Shown: positions 7,645 through 15,872 of the stretch, in pieces
How the letters are laid out: each line of letters opens with the position of its first letter
Position numbering within the stretch: the first letter of the stretch is position 1
Source: an uncultured Treponema sp.
GTDB lineage: Bacteria > Spirochaetota > Spirochaetia > Treponematales > Treponemataceae
Assembly (NCBI GenBank): GCA_900319625.1
Contig: ONPD01000008.1
Coordinates: 1 to 64,000 of the forward strand
Length of the DNA: 64,000 bases
Reading direction: 5' to 3'
Notes under the pieces: generated by a model
What the model was told of the DNA's origin: nothing
Databases searched by the model: none
The model's input: the letters and a program-made list of their open reading frames with translations, nothing else
Position numbers and translations under genes: made by a program

Positions 7645-9138
7645 CTAGTAATCTTCGCCTGTGAATAATTTGAACTGTTCGTATGCCTGATATTCGAGCA
7701 TTTTATAACCGTTGCAGACCTTGCAGCCGGCAGATGAAGCCCGTCGCATTATTGGTGTGGCGGCCGGTGTATAAATTATGTCGAATACCATTTCGTTGCC
7801 GCGGAATTTATAGAAGTAAAGCGGGTCATTTTCTGATGATGAAGGACCTTCGCTGTTCATTCCAACTGAGGTTGTCTGAATTATCAGCGAAGAATATTCG
7901 TCCAGCATTTCAACTGAATCAGCAGTAAGGGCAGCGGCTTCAAAATTGTAGCGCTCTGCAAGCTTCTGGGCATTTTCCAGGGTTCTGTTAAAAACGCAGG
8001 CCTTCATTCCAAGTTTTTTTACGGTGTAGGCAATTGCTTTTGCGGCTCCACCTGCCCCGATAATTGCAACCTTCATTTTCTTTGTCTTTACGTTTCCAAG
8101 GAATTCTATAAGGGCACGTTCAAAGCCTGTGCAGTCGGTGTTGTAGCCGATCCACTTATAATTTTTGCGGACTATTGTGTTGCAGGCGCCAATCTGCATA
8201 ACTTCCGGAGAAAGCTCATGTAAATAGAACATAACTGATTCTTTGAAAGGAATTGTTACGCTCATTCCCTTGAGGTCAAGCTGTTCTGCAAAGTTCAGGG
8301 CTTCGGAAATCAGCTGGGAACGTACCGGAAAGTAGACTGCGTCCATATTGTGATTTTTGTAGCCTGTATTGTGAATTTCCGGGCTTGAGGTTTTTAGCAG
8401 AGGCCAGCCGGCAATTCCGTAAAGTTTTGTGTTTCTAGTAATCGAACGGAAGTTGTAAAGTTCATTTATTGTTACCGGATCTATGTGGCCAATGGTGTTA
8501 GTGTTCTGCATTGTCTCCTGAGGGGAGGTGTAAGTGAGGTAAGAGCCGGAAAGCACGCTCAAGAGGCGGGAAGGAAAACCTTCTGCCCCCATTGCGCAGA
8601 GAATATGGTCATAACCTTCCATATGGGCACTTTCGTGGAAAAGGTTTACTACGTCAGAAAGTGTTTTTGGCATAAAGGCGATTTTTGGAATCTCGTAGCC
8701 GGTTTTTCTCATGGAATCACAGCGCTTTCTCAGGTTTGTAATCGGCTCTGTCATATTGTGGCAGCTTCTGATGATTCGTACACCAAAAGCCATAGCCGCA
8801 TCCTGAATGCTTGGAATGTGGTAATCCTCTTCAAAATCTACGTAGGCAAAATTGCGTTTCTTATCCGGATCCGCAAAGGCAAGAGCTCTTCCAAAAAGGT
8901 TTGTCCTGGAAAACTCGCTTCCAGTCCAGAGTCCGCCGTCAGTGCTTCTTCTGATTGTAAGAATACAAGGCTTGTTTATGAGGGCTGGAAATTTTCTTAT
9001 CAGAAGCTGTTCATCTTCCTCAAGATAATCTGCCCTAAGTTCTACTATATCACAATATTTAGCATACTTACGAACAAGGTTTATGTTCTCTTCAATCGAG
9101 CGCCCTGTCAGGGTCATACAGATAAGAGGTGCTGCCAT
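7645..9138 (-). CDS. aroDE: Bifunctional 3-dehydroquinate dehydratase/shikimate dehydrogenase
   Basis: This 497-residue fusion covers shikimate pathway steps 3 and 4. Residues 1-220 form a type I dehydroquinase with catalytic His127 (SCHNMT) and Schiff-base Lys158 (FMPKT). Residues 235-497 form a shikimate dehydrogenase with TSSPEIHN (substrate loop), VTIPFK (catalytic Lys299), NTDCTGF (Asp335) and a nucleotide-binding GAGGAAKA. The AroD-AroE fusion order is known from plants, Chlamydia and some spirochaetes. Its ATG overlaps the stop of the PASTA gene by one base (TAATG), so translation is likely coupled. Confidence 0.93.
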   Translation of the reverse strand: MAAPLICMTLTGRSIEENINLVRKYAKYCDIVELRADYLEEDEQLLIRKFPALINKPCILTIRRSTDGGLWTGSEFSRTNLFGRALAFADPDKKRNFAYVDFEEDYHIPSIQDAAMAFGVRIIRSCHNMTEPITNLRKRCDSMRKTGYEIPKIAFMPKTLSDVVNLFHESAHMEGYDHILCAMGAEGFPSRLLSVLSGSYLTYTSPQETMQNTNTIGHIDPVTINELYNFRSITRNTKLYGIAGWPLLKTSSPEIHNTGYKNHNMDAVYFPVRSQLISEALNFAEQLDLKGMSVTIPFKESVMFYLHELSPEVMQIGACNTIVRKNYKWIGYNTDCTGFERALIEFLGNVKTKKMKVAIIGAGGAAKAIAYTVKKLGMKACVFNRTLENAQKLAERYNFEAAALTADSVEMLDEYSSLIIQTTSVGMNSEGPSSSENDPLYFYKFRGNEMVFDIIYTPAATPIMRRASSAGCKVCNGYKMLEYQAYEQFKLFTGEDY

Positions 9139-10304
9139 TAATTTACCGCCTTTTTGCTGTTCAATTTATCAACTACATATAAAGAAAGTACTGTACCCTT
9201 TGGAACGGCATAAGGAATTGTAAGCTCTCCACCCGGATGGCTGAAGCTGATGATTGTATAGGCGTCACCTTCCGAAGGAGTTGCTTCAAGCCTCATTGGA
9301 ACAGGGTAAGGATAATCAGGAAGCTTCTGAGTAAAGATTCCGTAGATATTGTCGTTCAAAGCGCCGTCTGGAAGGGCCATTTCTACCTTCATTCTTGAAT
9401 AGTTTGGAATGAATTCTGTATCAAAGATTTCCTGATTTACAACAGTTCCCGGAATTTCCCCGTTTTCTGCCTTGTGTCCTGTAATGTCAAATACGATTTT
9501 GTGGCGGGTAATCGACTGTAAGAGGTCGTTGATTGTCTGGCCAACAAGTTTTGGAGGGCGGGTATTTTCAAAGTTAGGACCGCGGCTTACTACAAGTGAT
9601 ACAGTAACCGGCTCAGAAATTCCTGTTCCTGCCGGAGGATCCTGTTCAAGAATTGTACCTGCGTCAGAAGCATCCGGCTTGTACATAGGAGAAGCAAGCA
9701 CGATTAAAGGTTTTGTCTGGCCTGCAAAAAGAGTCTGAATTTTCATCTGAACTTCGTCAAGCTTCTGTCCGATGTAATCATCTACCTTGTCTACAATAAC
9801 ACCGCGGCTTACAACAAGAGAAACGCGGCTGTAGCCCTTTGTGATGGAACCTGCTTCCGGAGTCTGGTCAAGGATTTTTCCTTCGTCGCCAGGAGTGTCA
9901 GAATAGCGGAGGTTGATTTTTGGATAAAGTTCCTTTACCTGAAGTTCAAGAAGGGCGTCTTCAAGATTTTTGCCGACAACATCAGGAACAAGAACCTTTT
10001 CCGGGCCCTTTACAACTGTAAAGAAAACTGCGGTTGCGGCAAGCACCATAATGACTACCGCTGTGATTGCTGTAAAAAGCATACATGGAACGTTTGTTTT
10101 TACAGAGTGGTAAGATTCTTCTACCTTGATATCTATATTTTTAATGCGGTTAGGAAGATTTTTTACTTCACTCTTAACCTTTTTTGCGGCTTTTTTTCCG
10201 AATATTTTTGCCTTTTCAACAATCTGATTCTGATTTTCAGCCTGAGAGGTCTGCTTTTCAGTTTTGATTTCATTATTTTCAGTTTTATTTTCGTTTTCGT
10301 CCAT
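9138..10304 (-). CDS. Membrane-anchored PASTA-domain protein
   Basis: This 388-residue protein has a hydrophilic Lys/Glu/Asn-rich N-terminal cytoplasmic part (about 1-78) and one membrane segment (about 80-102, ITAVVIMVLAATAVFF). Three extracytoplasmic PASTA repeats follow, each opening with a (V/P)P(D/K)(V/L)VG-type motif, as in VPDVVGKNLEDALLEL and PPKLVGQTINDLL. PASTA domains usually bind peptidoglycan fragments and are often attached to Ser/Thr kinases or penicillin-binding proteins. No kinase or transpeptidase domain is present here, so a sensor or scaffold role is an inference. SD AGAGGA precedes ATG 10304. It is 18 bases after fmt and overlaps aroDE. Confidence 0.88.
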   Translation of the reverse strand: MDENENKTENNEIKTEKQTSQAENQNQIVEKAKIFGKKAAKKVKSEVKNLPNRIKNIDIKVEESYHSVKTNVPCMLFTAITAVVIMVLAATAVFFTVVKGPEKVLVPDVVGKNLEDALLELQVKELYPKINLRYSDTPGDEGKILDQTPEAGSITKGYSRVSLVVSRGVIVDKVDDYIGQKLDEVQMKIQTLFAGQTKPLIVLASPMYKPDASDAGTILEQDPPAGTGISEPVTVSLVVSRGPNFENTRPPKLVGQTINDLLQSITRHKIVFDITGHKAENGEIPGTVVNQEIFDTEFIPNYSRMKVEMALPDGALNDNIYGIFTQKLPDYPYPVPMRLEATPSEGDAYTIISFSHPGGELTIPYAVPKGTVLSLYVVDKLNSKKAVN

Positions 10305-10322
10305 AATTTCCTCTGCTATTTT

Positions 10323-11276
10323 TTATTCAAGTACAGTTCCGATAAAGTCCTTTGCGCCGTTCATAAAGTCCTTGTAGCCCATAGCTTTTTTGCCCTGGCG
10401 CTGAAGTTCCTTTACGCACAAAAGCCCGTCTCCGGTTTTTATGTATATTCCTTCTGATTTTACGAACTGAAGAACCTGTCCTGCAGGTTCTATTACATAA
10501 CCGCTTGCCCGGTCATCAGACTGAGGGATGAAGTCGGCGCTGAGAATTTTAAGGGGCTGACCTTTTTCAAGGCACCAGCAGGCTGGATCCGGATAATAAG
10601 CGCGGATTTTTGCTTCGATGGTGGCGGCATCTTCATTCCAGTTGATTCTGCCGTCTTCCTTTGTGATGATTTTTGTATAGCTTGCCTCGCCAGACTGAAC
10701 CTTTCCTTCCGGCAGGTGGTTTTTGCTTAAGAGATTACAGAAGAGCTCTGCCCCGATTTCTGCTGATTTTAATAGAAGAGATTCGCCTGTTTCTGTACCG
10801 TCAAGGCTGATTATCTGCTGGGCAAGGATGTTTCCTTCGTCCATTTTTGGACTGACGTACTGAATTGTAGCGGCTGTTTTTTCGTCGCGGTTCAGGATTG
10901 CGGCCGGAACCGGTGTGCAGCCGCGGTATTTAGGCAAAAGCGACGGGTGCAGGTTGATTCCGCCCATTGGTAAAAGCGCCATAAACTTTGGCCCGAAGAT
11001 ATGGCCGTAGGCAAAAACTACAAGGAGGTCTGCCTCAAGGGGGGCAATCTGTTCGCGAGCCTTGGAGTCCAGGTGTTCCGGCGTGTAGACCGGGAGATTG
11101 TATTCTTCTGCCAGTGCAGCGACGGGGGTAGGGGTAGGGGTCTTGTGACGTCCCTTTCCCGAAGGTGGATTAGAAAGAACGCCGACAATTTCAAAGCCGC
11201 ATTCTTTTTGTTTTTCAATGAGAATCTTTAGTGTAAGGGCCGCCGCTTCCGGGCTGCCGGCATAAAGGATTTTCAT
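10323..11276 (-). CDS. fmt: Methionyl-tRNA formyltransferase
   Basis: This 317-residue enzyme formylates initiator Met-tRNA using 10-formyltetrahydrofolate. The N-terminal formyltransferase domain has the catalytic-loop signature GINLHPSLLPKYRG and PVPAAILN, followed by D-E-G-N (KMDEGNIL). The C-terminal domain (about 205-317) is the tRNA-binding OB-like part. It starts 9 bases after def, the common def-fmt pairing of formyl removal and addition. Confidence 0.95.
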   Translation of the reverse strand: MKILYAGSPEAAALTLKILIEKQKECGFEIVGVLSNPPSGKGRHKTPTPTPVAALAEEYNLPVYTPEHLDSKAREQIAPLEADLLVVFAYGHIFGPKFMALLPMGGINLHPSLLPKYRGCTPVPAAILNRDEKTAATIQYVSPKMDEGNILAQQIISLDGTETGESLLLKSAEIGAELFCNLLSKNHLPEGKVQSGEASYTKIITKEDGRINWNEDAATIEAKIRAYYPDPACWCLEKGQPLKILSADFIPQSDDRASGYVIEPAGQVLQFVKSEGIYIKTGDGLLCVKELQRQGKKAMGYKDFMNGAKDFIGTVLE

Positions 11277-11285
11277 CAGAACCTC

Positions 11286-11861
11286 TTATTTATTTTTCTT
11301 TGCTTCTTTTGCCGCAATTTTAGCAGCAATCTTTTTTGCCTTTGCTTCTTTTTCCTTGCGTTTCTGCTCTGCGCGTTCGCGGCGTTTTGCAAACTGAGCA
11401 CTTGTTTTTTCCGCAAAATCCTTGTCGCCGCGGTCAATGAAGACGATTCCGTCAAGGTGGTCGTATTCGTGCTGAATGATTCTGGCAAGAAGTCCGTCTG
11501 CATCAAGGGTAAAAGGCTTACCCTGTTCATTCAAAGCCTGAACAGTAACTCTTACCGGGCGTTTGATAGTCTCATATACCTGAGGAATACTGAGACAGCC
11601 TTCATCATAGTCGCCCATCTCTTCCGAAGTCTTGATAATCTGCGGGTTGATGAAAACCCGGCGGACATCGTCGTCTGCAATAAGAACGAACATACGAAGG
11701 TTCTTTCCAATCTGAGGGCAGGCAAGACCAACACCGTCTGCTTCAATCATTGTTTCGAACATATCTTCTGCCAGCTGGCGGATTTCGTCATTTACTTCTG
11801 CAACCGGCTGGGCCTTCTGTCTTAAAATGTCCTCACCAAGTTTTACAATATCTAAAACCAT
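11286..11861 (-). CDS. def: Peptide deformylase
   Basis: This 191-residue metalloenzyme removes the N-formyl group from nascent proteins. All three motifs are present: GVGLACPQIG, EGCLSIP (metal Cys) and QHEYDHLDG (metal His pair and catalytic Glu). After about residue 160 there is an unusual Lys/Ala/Glu-rich, probably helical tail (REKKEK-like composition), longer than in most deformylases. It may help ribosome association, which is inference. SD AGAGGA precedes ATG 11861. Confidence 0.95.
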   Translation of the reverse strand: MVLDIVKLGEDILRQKAQPVAEVNDEIRQLAEDMFETMIEADGVGLACPQIGKNLRMFVLIADDDVRRVFINPQIIKTSEEMGDYDEGCLSIPQVYETIKRPVRVTVQALNEQGKPFTLDADGLLARIIQHEYDHLDGIVFIDRGDKDFAEKTSAQFAKRRERAEQKRKEKEAKAKKIAAKIAAKEAKKNK

Positions 11862-11894
11862 AATATCCTCTGTCTGGGGCGCCTTCCGGAGCCT

Positions 11895-13265
11895 TTATTT
11901 TTCAATTCTGATTCGGGCTGCGCGGGCGTGACCTGCAAGTCCTTCTGCGTCCCCTAAAAATCCTGCGGCAACCGCGCTTCTGTGAGCACCTGATTTTTCA
12001 GGCTGAACACGGAGGGTTGTAACGGTTTTAAGGAACATTCTTACGCTGAGTCCGCCTGTAAAGCGTGCTGAGCCTGATGTCGGAAGTGTGTGGTTGAGGC
12101 CGGCTGCGTAATCACCGAATACTTCTGCGGCTGCGTGACCGATGAAAAGAGAACCGTAGTTGTGAACCATTTTTTCAAGTTTGTCGCGCTCTTTGCCCTC
12201 GTCCATTGCAAGTTCAAGGTGCTCCGGAGCCTTGCGGTTTGCAACTTCTGCTGCCTGCTCAAGATCCTTTGTGATGATGATTTTTCCGTAAGTCTCAATA
12301 CTCTTTCTTGCAATTTCTTTTGTTGTCAGAGTTTCAAGCTGGCGTTCAATTTCTTCACTTACACTTTTTGCCAGCTCTTCGCTGTCTGTTACAAGAACAG
12401 CCTGTGCAACAACGTCGTGTTCTGCCTGAGCAAGCATATCTGCTGCTATCCAGTCTGCCTTTGCATTTTTGTCTGCGATAACCATAACTTCTGTAGGACC
12501 GGCAATCATATCGATTCCGACTGTACCGTAAACTGCACGTTTTGCACCTGCTACGAATTTATTTCCCGGCCCTACGATTACATCAACCTTTGGAATGCTT
12601 TCTGTTCCGAAAGCCATTGCGCCGATTGCCTGTGAGCCGCCTACTGCATAAAGGTGATTTACACCGCAGATATAAGCTGCCGCCATAATTCCTTCGTCGG
12701 CATAAGGTTTTCCGCCAGCAAATGCGTGTCCCGGAACTCCTTCGCCTTTTTTACCGGCTGTGTCCTTGTCTTCCGGGTGAACGCGGGGTGGTGTACACAA
12801 AATTACGTCTTTTACGCCTGCCGCAACAGCCGGAGTAACTGTCATAATTACAGATGAAACAAGAGGGAAGCGGCCTGCCGGTACATAGCAGCCTGCACGT
12901 TCTACCGGAATTGTTTTCTGACCTGTGAATACGCCCGGTGTGATTTCTGATTCAAAATCTGTAAATGATTCGCGCTGTTTTTTTGCAAAATCGAGCGCAA
13001 GCTGGTGTGAATATACGATTGCATCGTAAAGGTCGCGGTTCTGAGTCATAAGTTTTTCTGCAGCTGCCTTGAGTTCTTCCTGTGGAACTTCAAAAGAAGC
13101 AGGAACAGAAACGTCAAATTTATTCCCGTAAATGCGGAGGGCTGCATCGCCCTTTTTCTGTACTTCTTCAAGAACGGATTTTACAGTTTCTTCTGCTGTG
13201 TTTTCAAAATCCCGGCCTTTGAAAAAGTTTTCGTCTAAGTCAGTGTATTTTATAGTCTGTATCAA
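11895..13265 (-). CDS. hisD: Histidinol dehydrogenase
   Basis: This 456-residue enzyme performs the last two oxidations of histidine synthesis. Signature regions include AGCYVPAGRFPLVSS, VGPGNKFVAGAKR, AGPTEV, AQAEHD and NHTLPTSG. The start is TTG at 13265, the only start codon upstream of the conserved N-terminus, with AAGGA 11 bases away. A roughly 15-residue loop around 160 (PEDKDTAGKKGEG) is longer than usual. It lies 153 bases after hisAIE and 33 bases before def, so the histidine genes here share an operon with translation genes. Confidence 0.93.
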   Translation of the reverse strand: MIQTIKYTDLDENFFKGRDFENTAEETVKSVLEEVQKKGDAALRIYGNKFDVSVPASFEVPQEELKAAAEKLMTQNRDLYDAIVYSHQLALDFAKKQRESFTDFESEITPGVFTGQKTIPVERAGCYVPAGRFPLVSSVIMTVTPAVAAGVKDVILCTPPRVHPEDKDTAGKKGEGVPGHAFAGGKPYADEGIMAAAYICGVNHLYAVGGSQAIGAMAFGTESIPKVDVIVGPGNKFVAGAKRAVYGTVGIDMIAGPTEVMVIADKNAKADWIAADMLAQAEHDVVAQAVLVTDSEELAKSVSEEIERQLETLTTKEIARKSIETYGKIIITKDLEQAAEVANRKAPEHLELAMDEGKERDKLEKMVHNYGSLFIGHAAAEVFGDYAAGLNHTLPTSGSARFTGGLSVRMFLKTVTTLRVQPEKSGAHRSAVAAGFLGDAEGLAGHARAARIRIEK

Positions 13266-13418
13266 TTTTCTAGTTTTCCTTTACAAATTAATAACCAGCC
13301 GGCATAGCCGTCTGGGAGGCATTTTTCTCGATAATCCTAAAAGTCGCTGCAAGCAGCTTAGCAAGTTTTTCAAACTTGTGACCCGCTGCCGCAGCTCATT
13401 TTTTAACGGATTTTCGAT
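13266..13418. repeat. Hairpin-rich spacer between hisAIE and hisD
   Basis: These 153 bases hold several short perfect or near-perfect hairpins on the minus strand: GCTGC/GCAGC pairs, CAAGTTT-GAA-AAACTTG, and CCAGACGGC-TAT-GCCGGCTGG with one mismatch. There is no ORF worth calling and no terminal T run. It may be a structured intercistronic element related in style to those after tpiA and potD. Confidence 0.4.
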
Positions 13419-14711
13419 TTAAGCCTTATGTCGCTTATCGAGTTCGTCATATACGTCCTTCCAGGTTACGCCTTCCTTGTACATCAGCACGTTTACAAAG
13501 TAGATTAAATCTGCGGCCTCCCAGATAACGTCTTCTTTAGATTCGGCTTCGCAAAGCTCTTCGGCTTCTTCCATTACTTTTTCGCGGACACGTTCGTCGT
13601 TCAGGGTTGCTGTGTATGAACCCGGACGAGGATTCTTAAAGCGGTCTGCGATTACGTCGTAAAGGCGGCCCATACTTGATTTTTCCTGAGGATCTGTTCC
13701 AAAGCAGGTCCAGCTTCCTGTATGGCAGGCTGGTCCGTGAGGAATTACGGTTGCAAGAACTGTGTCGCGGTCGCAGTCTGCACGAAGTTTTACAACTTCA
13801 AGGAAGTTCCCGCTTGTTTCACCCTTTGTCCACAGCTTCTGGCGTTCGCGGCTGAAGAAGGTGAGCTTTTTGCTTTCAAAGGTTTTAGTAAAAGCTTCTG
13901 CGTTTGCATAACCTTCCATCATAACCTCGCCGTTTACGCTCTGAGCGATAACAGGAATCAGTTTTACTTTTTCAAAATCAAGGCAGCTGATAAAGGCATC
14001 CTTGAGGGCTACCTTGCCGGTGTAGAGGGCCATTCCAAGCTGAACGTCACAGTGGAGTTTATCAAGCTCAGAGATTTCTTCAACCGAAGAAACTCCGCCT
14101 GCTACAACAACGCGGCATTTTACAGCCTCACGAAGCTGGCGTACATAATCCATGTTTGTGCCCTGCATGCAGCCTTCTTTTTCTACGCAGGTAAACAAAA
14201 GTTCAGAACAGAATTTCTCTGCTTCTTTTGCTCCTTCTACCAGCGGAATATCTACGGTTTCTGTCCAGCCTTTTACAGCGATTTTTCCGTTAATAGCATC
14301 AACGCTGATTATAATTCTGTCTTTACCGATTGCGGCGGCAAGCTCATTCAAAAAATCTTCGTTTAAAACTGATTCGCCGGCCTTAGGTGCACTTTTCCAG
14401 GCAGCTGAACCGATGATAACTTTTTCTGCGCCAAGACTTACAAGTTCCTTTGCGCGTTTTACACTTCTGATTCCGCCGCCGGTACGAACATTTCCATGAT
14501 GCAGCAGCGATTTTAATAAGGCAGTATTTGCAGTGTTTCCTTTTTCGTCAACATTTCCCAAAGCCGCATCCAGGTCAATAACAGCGACTTCTCCATACAT
14601 GTCAAAATCTGCAATCAACGCATCCGCATCATCGCGCTGAAGCACCAGCTCCTTTCCGTTTTTGAGCTGAACAACATGTCCATTTTTTAAATCTATAGAA
14701 GAAATTACCAT
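13419..14711 (-). CDS. HisA-HisI-HisE trifunctional histidine biosynthesis fusion
   Basis: This 430-residue protein carries three domains in one frame. Residues 1-240 form a HisA-like TIM barrel (ProFAR isomerase: SIDLKNGHVVQL with catalytic Asp, TGGGIRS, SVDAINGKIAVKGW with the second Asp, AGGVSS). Residues 250-340 form HisI (phosphoribosyl-AMP cyclohydrolase: EVMMEGYAN, FFSRERQKLWTKGETSGN, GPACHTGSWTCF with zinc Cys). Residues 345-430 form HisE (phosphoribosyl-ATP pyrophosphatase: EKVMEEAEE, EAADLIYF). The HisA segment corresponding to the usual DGTLSG loop reads EGCMQG. HisIE fusions are common, but the added HisA is unusual. No SD is visible before ATG 14711. hisF and hisH lie elsewhere in the window. 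Confidence 0.9.
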   Translation of the reverse strand: MVISSIDLKNGHVVQLKNGKELVLQRDDADALIADFDMYGEVAVIDLDAALGNVDEKGNTANTALLKSLLHHGNVRTGGGIRSVKRAKELVSLGAEKVIIGSAAWKSAPKAGESVLNEDFLNELAAAIGKDRIIISVDAINGKIAVKGWTETVDIPLVEGAKEAEKFCSELLFTCVEKEGCMQGTNMDYVRQLREAVKCRVVVAGGVSSVEEISELDKLHCDVQLGMALYTGKVALKDAFISCLDFEKVKLIPVIAQSVNGEVMMEGYANAEAFTKTFESKKLTFFSRERQKLWTKGETSGNFLEVVKLRADCDRDTVLATVIPHGPACHTGSWTCFGTDPQEKSSMGRLYDVIADRFKNPRPGSYTATLNDERVREKVMEEAEELCEAESKEDVIWEAADLIYFVNVLMYKEGVTWKDVYDELDKRHKA

Positions 14712-14763
14712 AGAAGAGAGTTTATCAAATTTTGAACTTTTATGGTAGTAGAGGTGAATTTAT

Positions 14764-14800
14764 AAAAAAATCCTGCACTTCACTGTTTGTGCAGGATTTT
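14764..14800 (-). terminator. Terminator of the GG-leader peptide operon
   Basis: A 10-bp stem (AATCCTGCAC at 14769-14778 with GTGCAGGATT at 14789-14798) has a run of A on its left, which is a T tail for minus-strand transcripts. It lies 11 bases beyond the end of the last peptide gene. Confidence 0.85.
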
Positions 14801-14810
14801 CCAGACTGCT

Positions 14811-15023
14811 TTAGATATCTACATCGTTGATATTCACATCGTTTTTTACAGCCCTTTTTCTGTCAGGATAAAGCTTAAATAGTCTCATAAACCATTCTGC
14901 AAGTTTATCATAGTTTTCACCGTTGATAATATTATCGATGTTGATTCCTTTTCCATCTGCGTTTGGGTTTACTTTACCGCCGGCAACCCTTTCCAGATCT
15001 TCCTTATTAAGTTCCTTAGCCAT
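14811..15023 (-). CDS. Double-glycine leader peptide precursor, 70 residues
   Basis: This small protein starts at ATG 15023 with SD GGGAGG. Its first 16 residues (MAKELNKEDLERVAGG) match the bacteriocin-type double-glycine leader, which C39-peptidase ABC transporters normally cut after GG. The predicted mature part is 54 residues, rich in Asn, Asp and Lys, without cysteine. It contains an amphipathic stretch YDKLAEWFMRLFKLY. It is third in a three-gene unit, 14 bases after the second. No transporter or modification enzyme is nearby. It could be a bacteriocin, a signal peptide or a substrate for a maturation system elsewhere. Confidence 0.75.
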   Translation of the reverse strand: MAKELNKEDLERVAGGKVNPNADGKGINIDNIINGENYDKLAEWFMRLFKLYPDRKRAVKNDVNINDVDI

Positions 15024-15037
15024 AGTGAACCTCCCTT

Positions 15038-15412
15038 TTATACCTTAGAGCCTTTCGTGCCATCCCAGAGTCCGACCTCTGGCATCTGCAGCTTTAACTG
15101 CATGTTGAATGCCCTGATGAAGGCTTTTTCATTTGCACTGATTTTATCGTTACCATTGAAGCCGGAATTCAAGCTGGTCATTACATTATTTCCGATTTCC
15201 ATAATTTTGTTTGCCTGCTCGTATGTAATTTTTTTACCATTAAACCAGAACTCATCTGGATCTATAAAGTGATAGCAGGTTGATATTCCGAATGTATGGT
15301 AACCGCTTTGAGAGTATTTGTTTTGCAGGAAGAAGGTTCCTCCTGCAACAGAATTAAGCTCTTCGTTATTCAGCTGAAATTTCTGTCCAGCTGCTTTGAT
15401 TTCTTTTTTCAT
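15038..15412 (-). CDS. Double-glycine leader secreted protein, 124 residues
   Basis: ATG 15412 follows SD AGGAGG. Residues 1-25 form a leader ending LNNEELNSVAGG, so a cut after Gly25 would leave 99 residues with a single cysteine (STCYHF). The mature part shares with the neighbour at 15457-15810 the pattern G-x-x-I-T-x-E-Q-A-x-x-I-x-x-x-G-N (GKKITYEQANKIMEIGNN here). It has nearly the same mature length, so the two are paralogues. The mature part is far longer than typical class II bacteriocins. No known family was recognised. Confidence 0.75.
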   Translation of the reverse strand: MKKEIKAAGQKFQLNNEELNSVAGGTFFLQNKYSQSGYHTFGISTCYHFIDPDEFWFNGKKITYEQANKIMEIGNNVMTSLNSGFNGNDKISANEKAFIRAFNMQLKLQMPEVGLWDGTKGSKV

Positions 15413-15456
15413 ATCCGGCCTCCTGTGAATACGGGCTGGTCAAAGCCCCTTATCTT

Positions 15457-15810
15457 CTAAAATCCTATGCTGTATTTACCCATTTCTCCATTCCAGTTCA
15501 GGTTGTAAGTTTCTTTAAGAATCCCCTTCCATTCACGGGAAAAGGCAACCAGGTCTCCGCTGTTCTTGTATTTAGCCCAAATCTTATTTCCATGAAGTAC
15601 AATTGTTGTTGCCTGTTCCTTTGTAATCCTTACACCACCTACGGAATATTCATCTCTTGTAAATGCACAGTTCTTAAAGCTGATTCCGCATCTGTATAAG
15701 TCGATGTATTTTACACCATGTCCACCACCAGCTTCTGATTCCCAGAAGCTGCCACCGTTTACCATATCAAGTTCTTCATTTGTCAATCTGATCTTTGTTT
15801 CCTTACTCAT
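15457..15810 (-). CDS. Double-glycine leader secreted protein, 117 residues
   Basis: The start is ATG 15810, preceded by AAGGAGG at good spacing. An upstream in-frame ATG at 15834 includes that SD inside its own coding sequence and is rejected. Residues 1-20 end LTNEELDMVNGG, a double-glycine leader. The 97-residue mature part begins SFWESEAGGGHG, holds two cysteines (YRCGISFKNC) and shares GVRITKEQA...GNK with the next gene. It is the first gene of the three-gene unit, 44 bases before the second. Its function is unknown; export by a peptidase-containing ABC transporter is inferred from the leader. Confidence 0.75.
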   Translation of the reverse strand: MSKETKIRLTNEELDMVNGGSFWESEAGGGHGVKYIDLYRCGISFKNCAFTRDEYSVGGVRITKEQATTIVLHGNKIWAKYKNSGDLVAFSREWKGILKETYNLNWNGEMGKYSIGF

Positions 15811-15842
15811 GATTTGCCTCCTTAAAATAATCACTACATCTT

Positions 15843-15872
15843 ATTATACGGGCGACATTTAAAAAGAGCCAA
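15843..15872 (-). promoter_or_regulatory. Promoter of the GG-leader peptide operon
   Basis: On the minus strand, TTGGCT (15872-15867) and a perfect TATAAT (15848-15843) are separated by 18 bases. The start codon lies 32 bases beyond the -10 box. Confidence 0.65.

Noticed and set aside
8485..9141. 218-codon + strand ORF inside aroDE
   Set aside because: It is antisense to the dehydroquinase domain, whose catalytic residues are all intact.
12090..12635. 181-codon + strand ORF inside hisD
   Set aside because: It is antisense to conserved hisD sequence, is extremely Cys/Phe-rich and lacks an SD.
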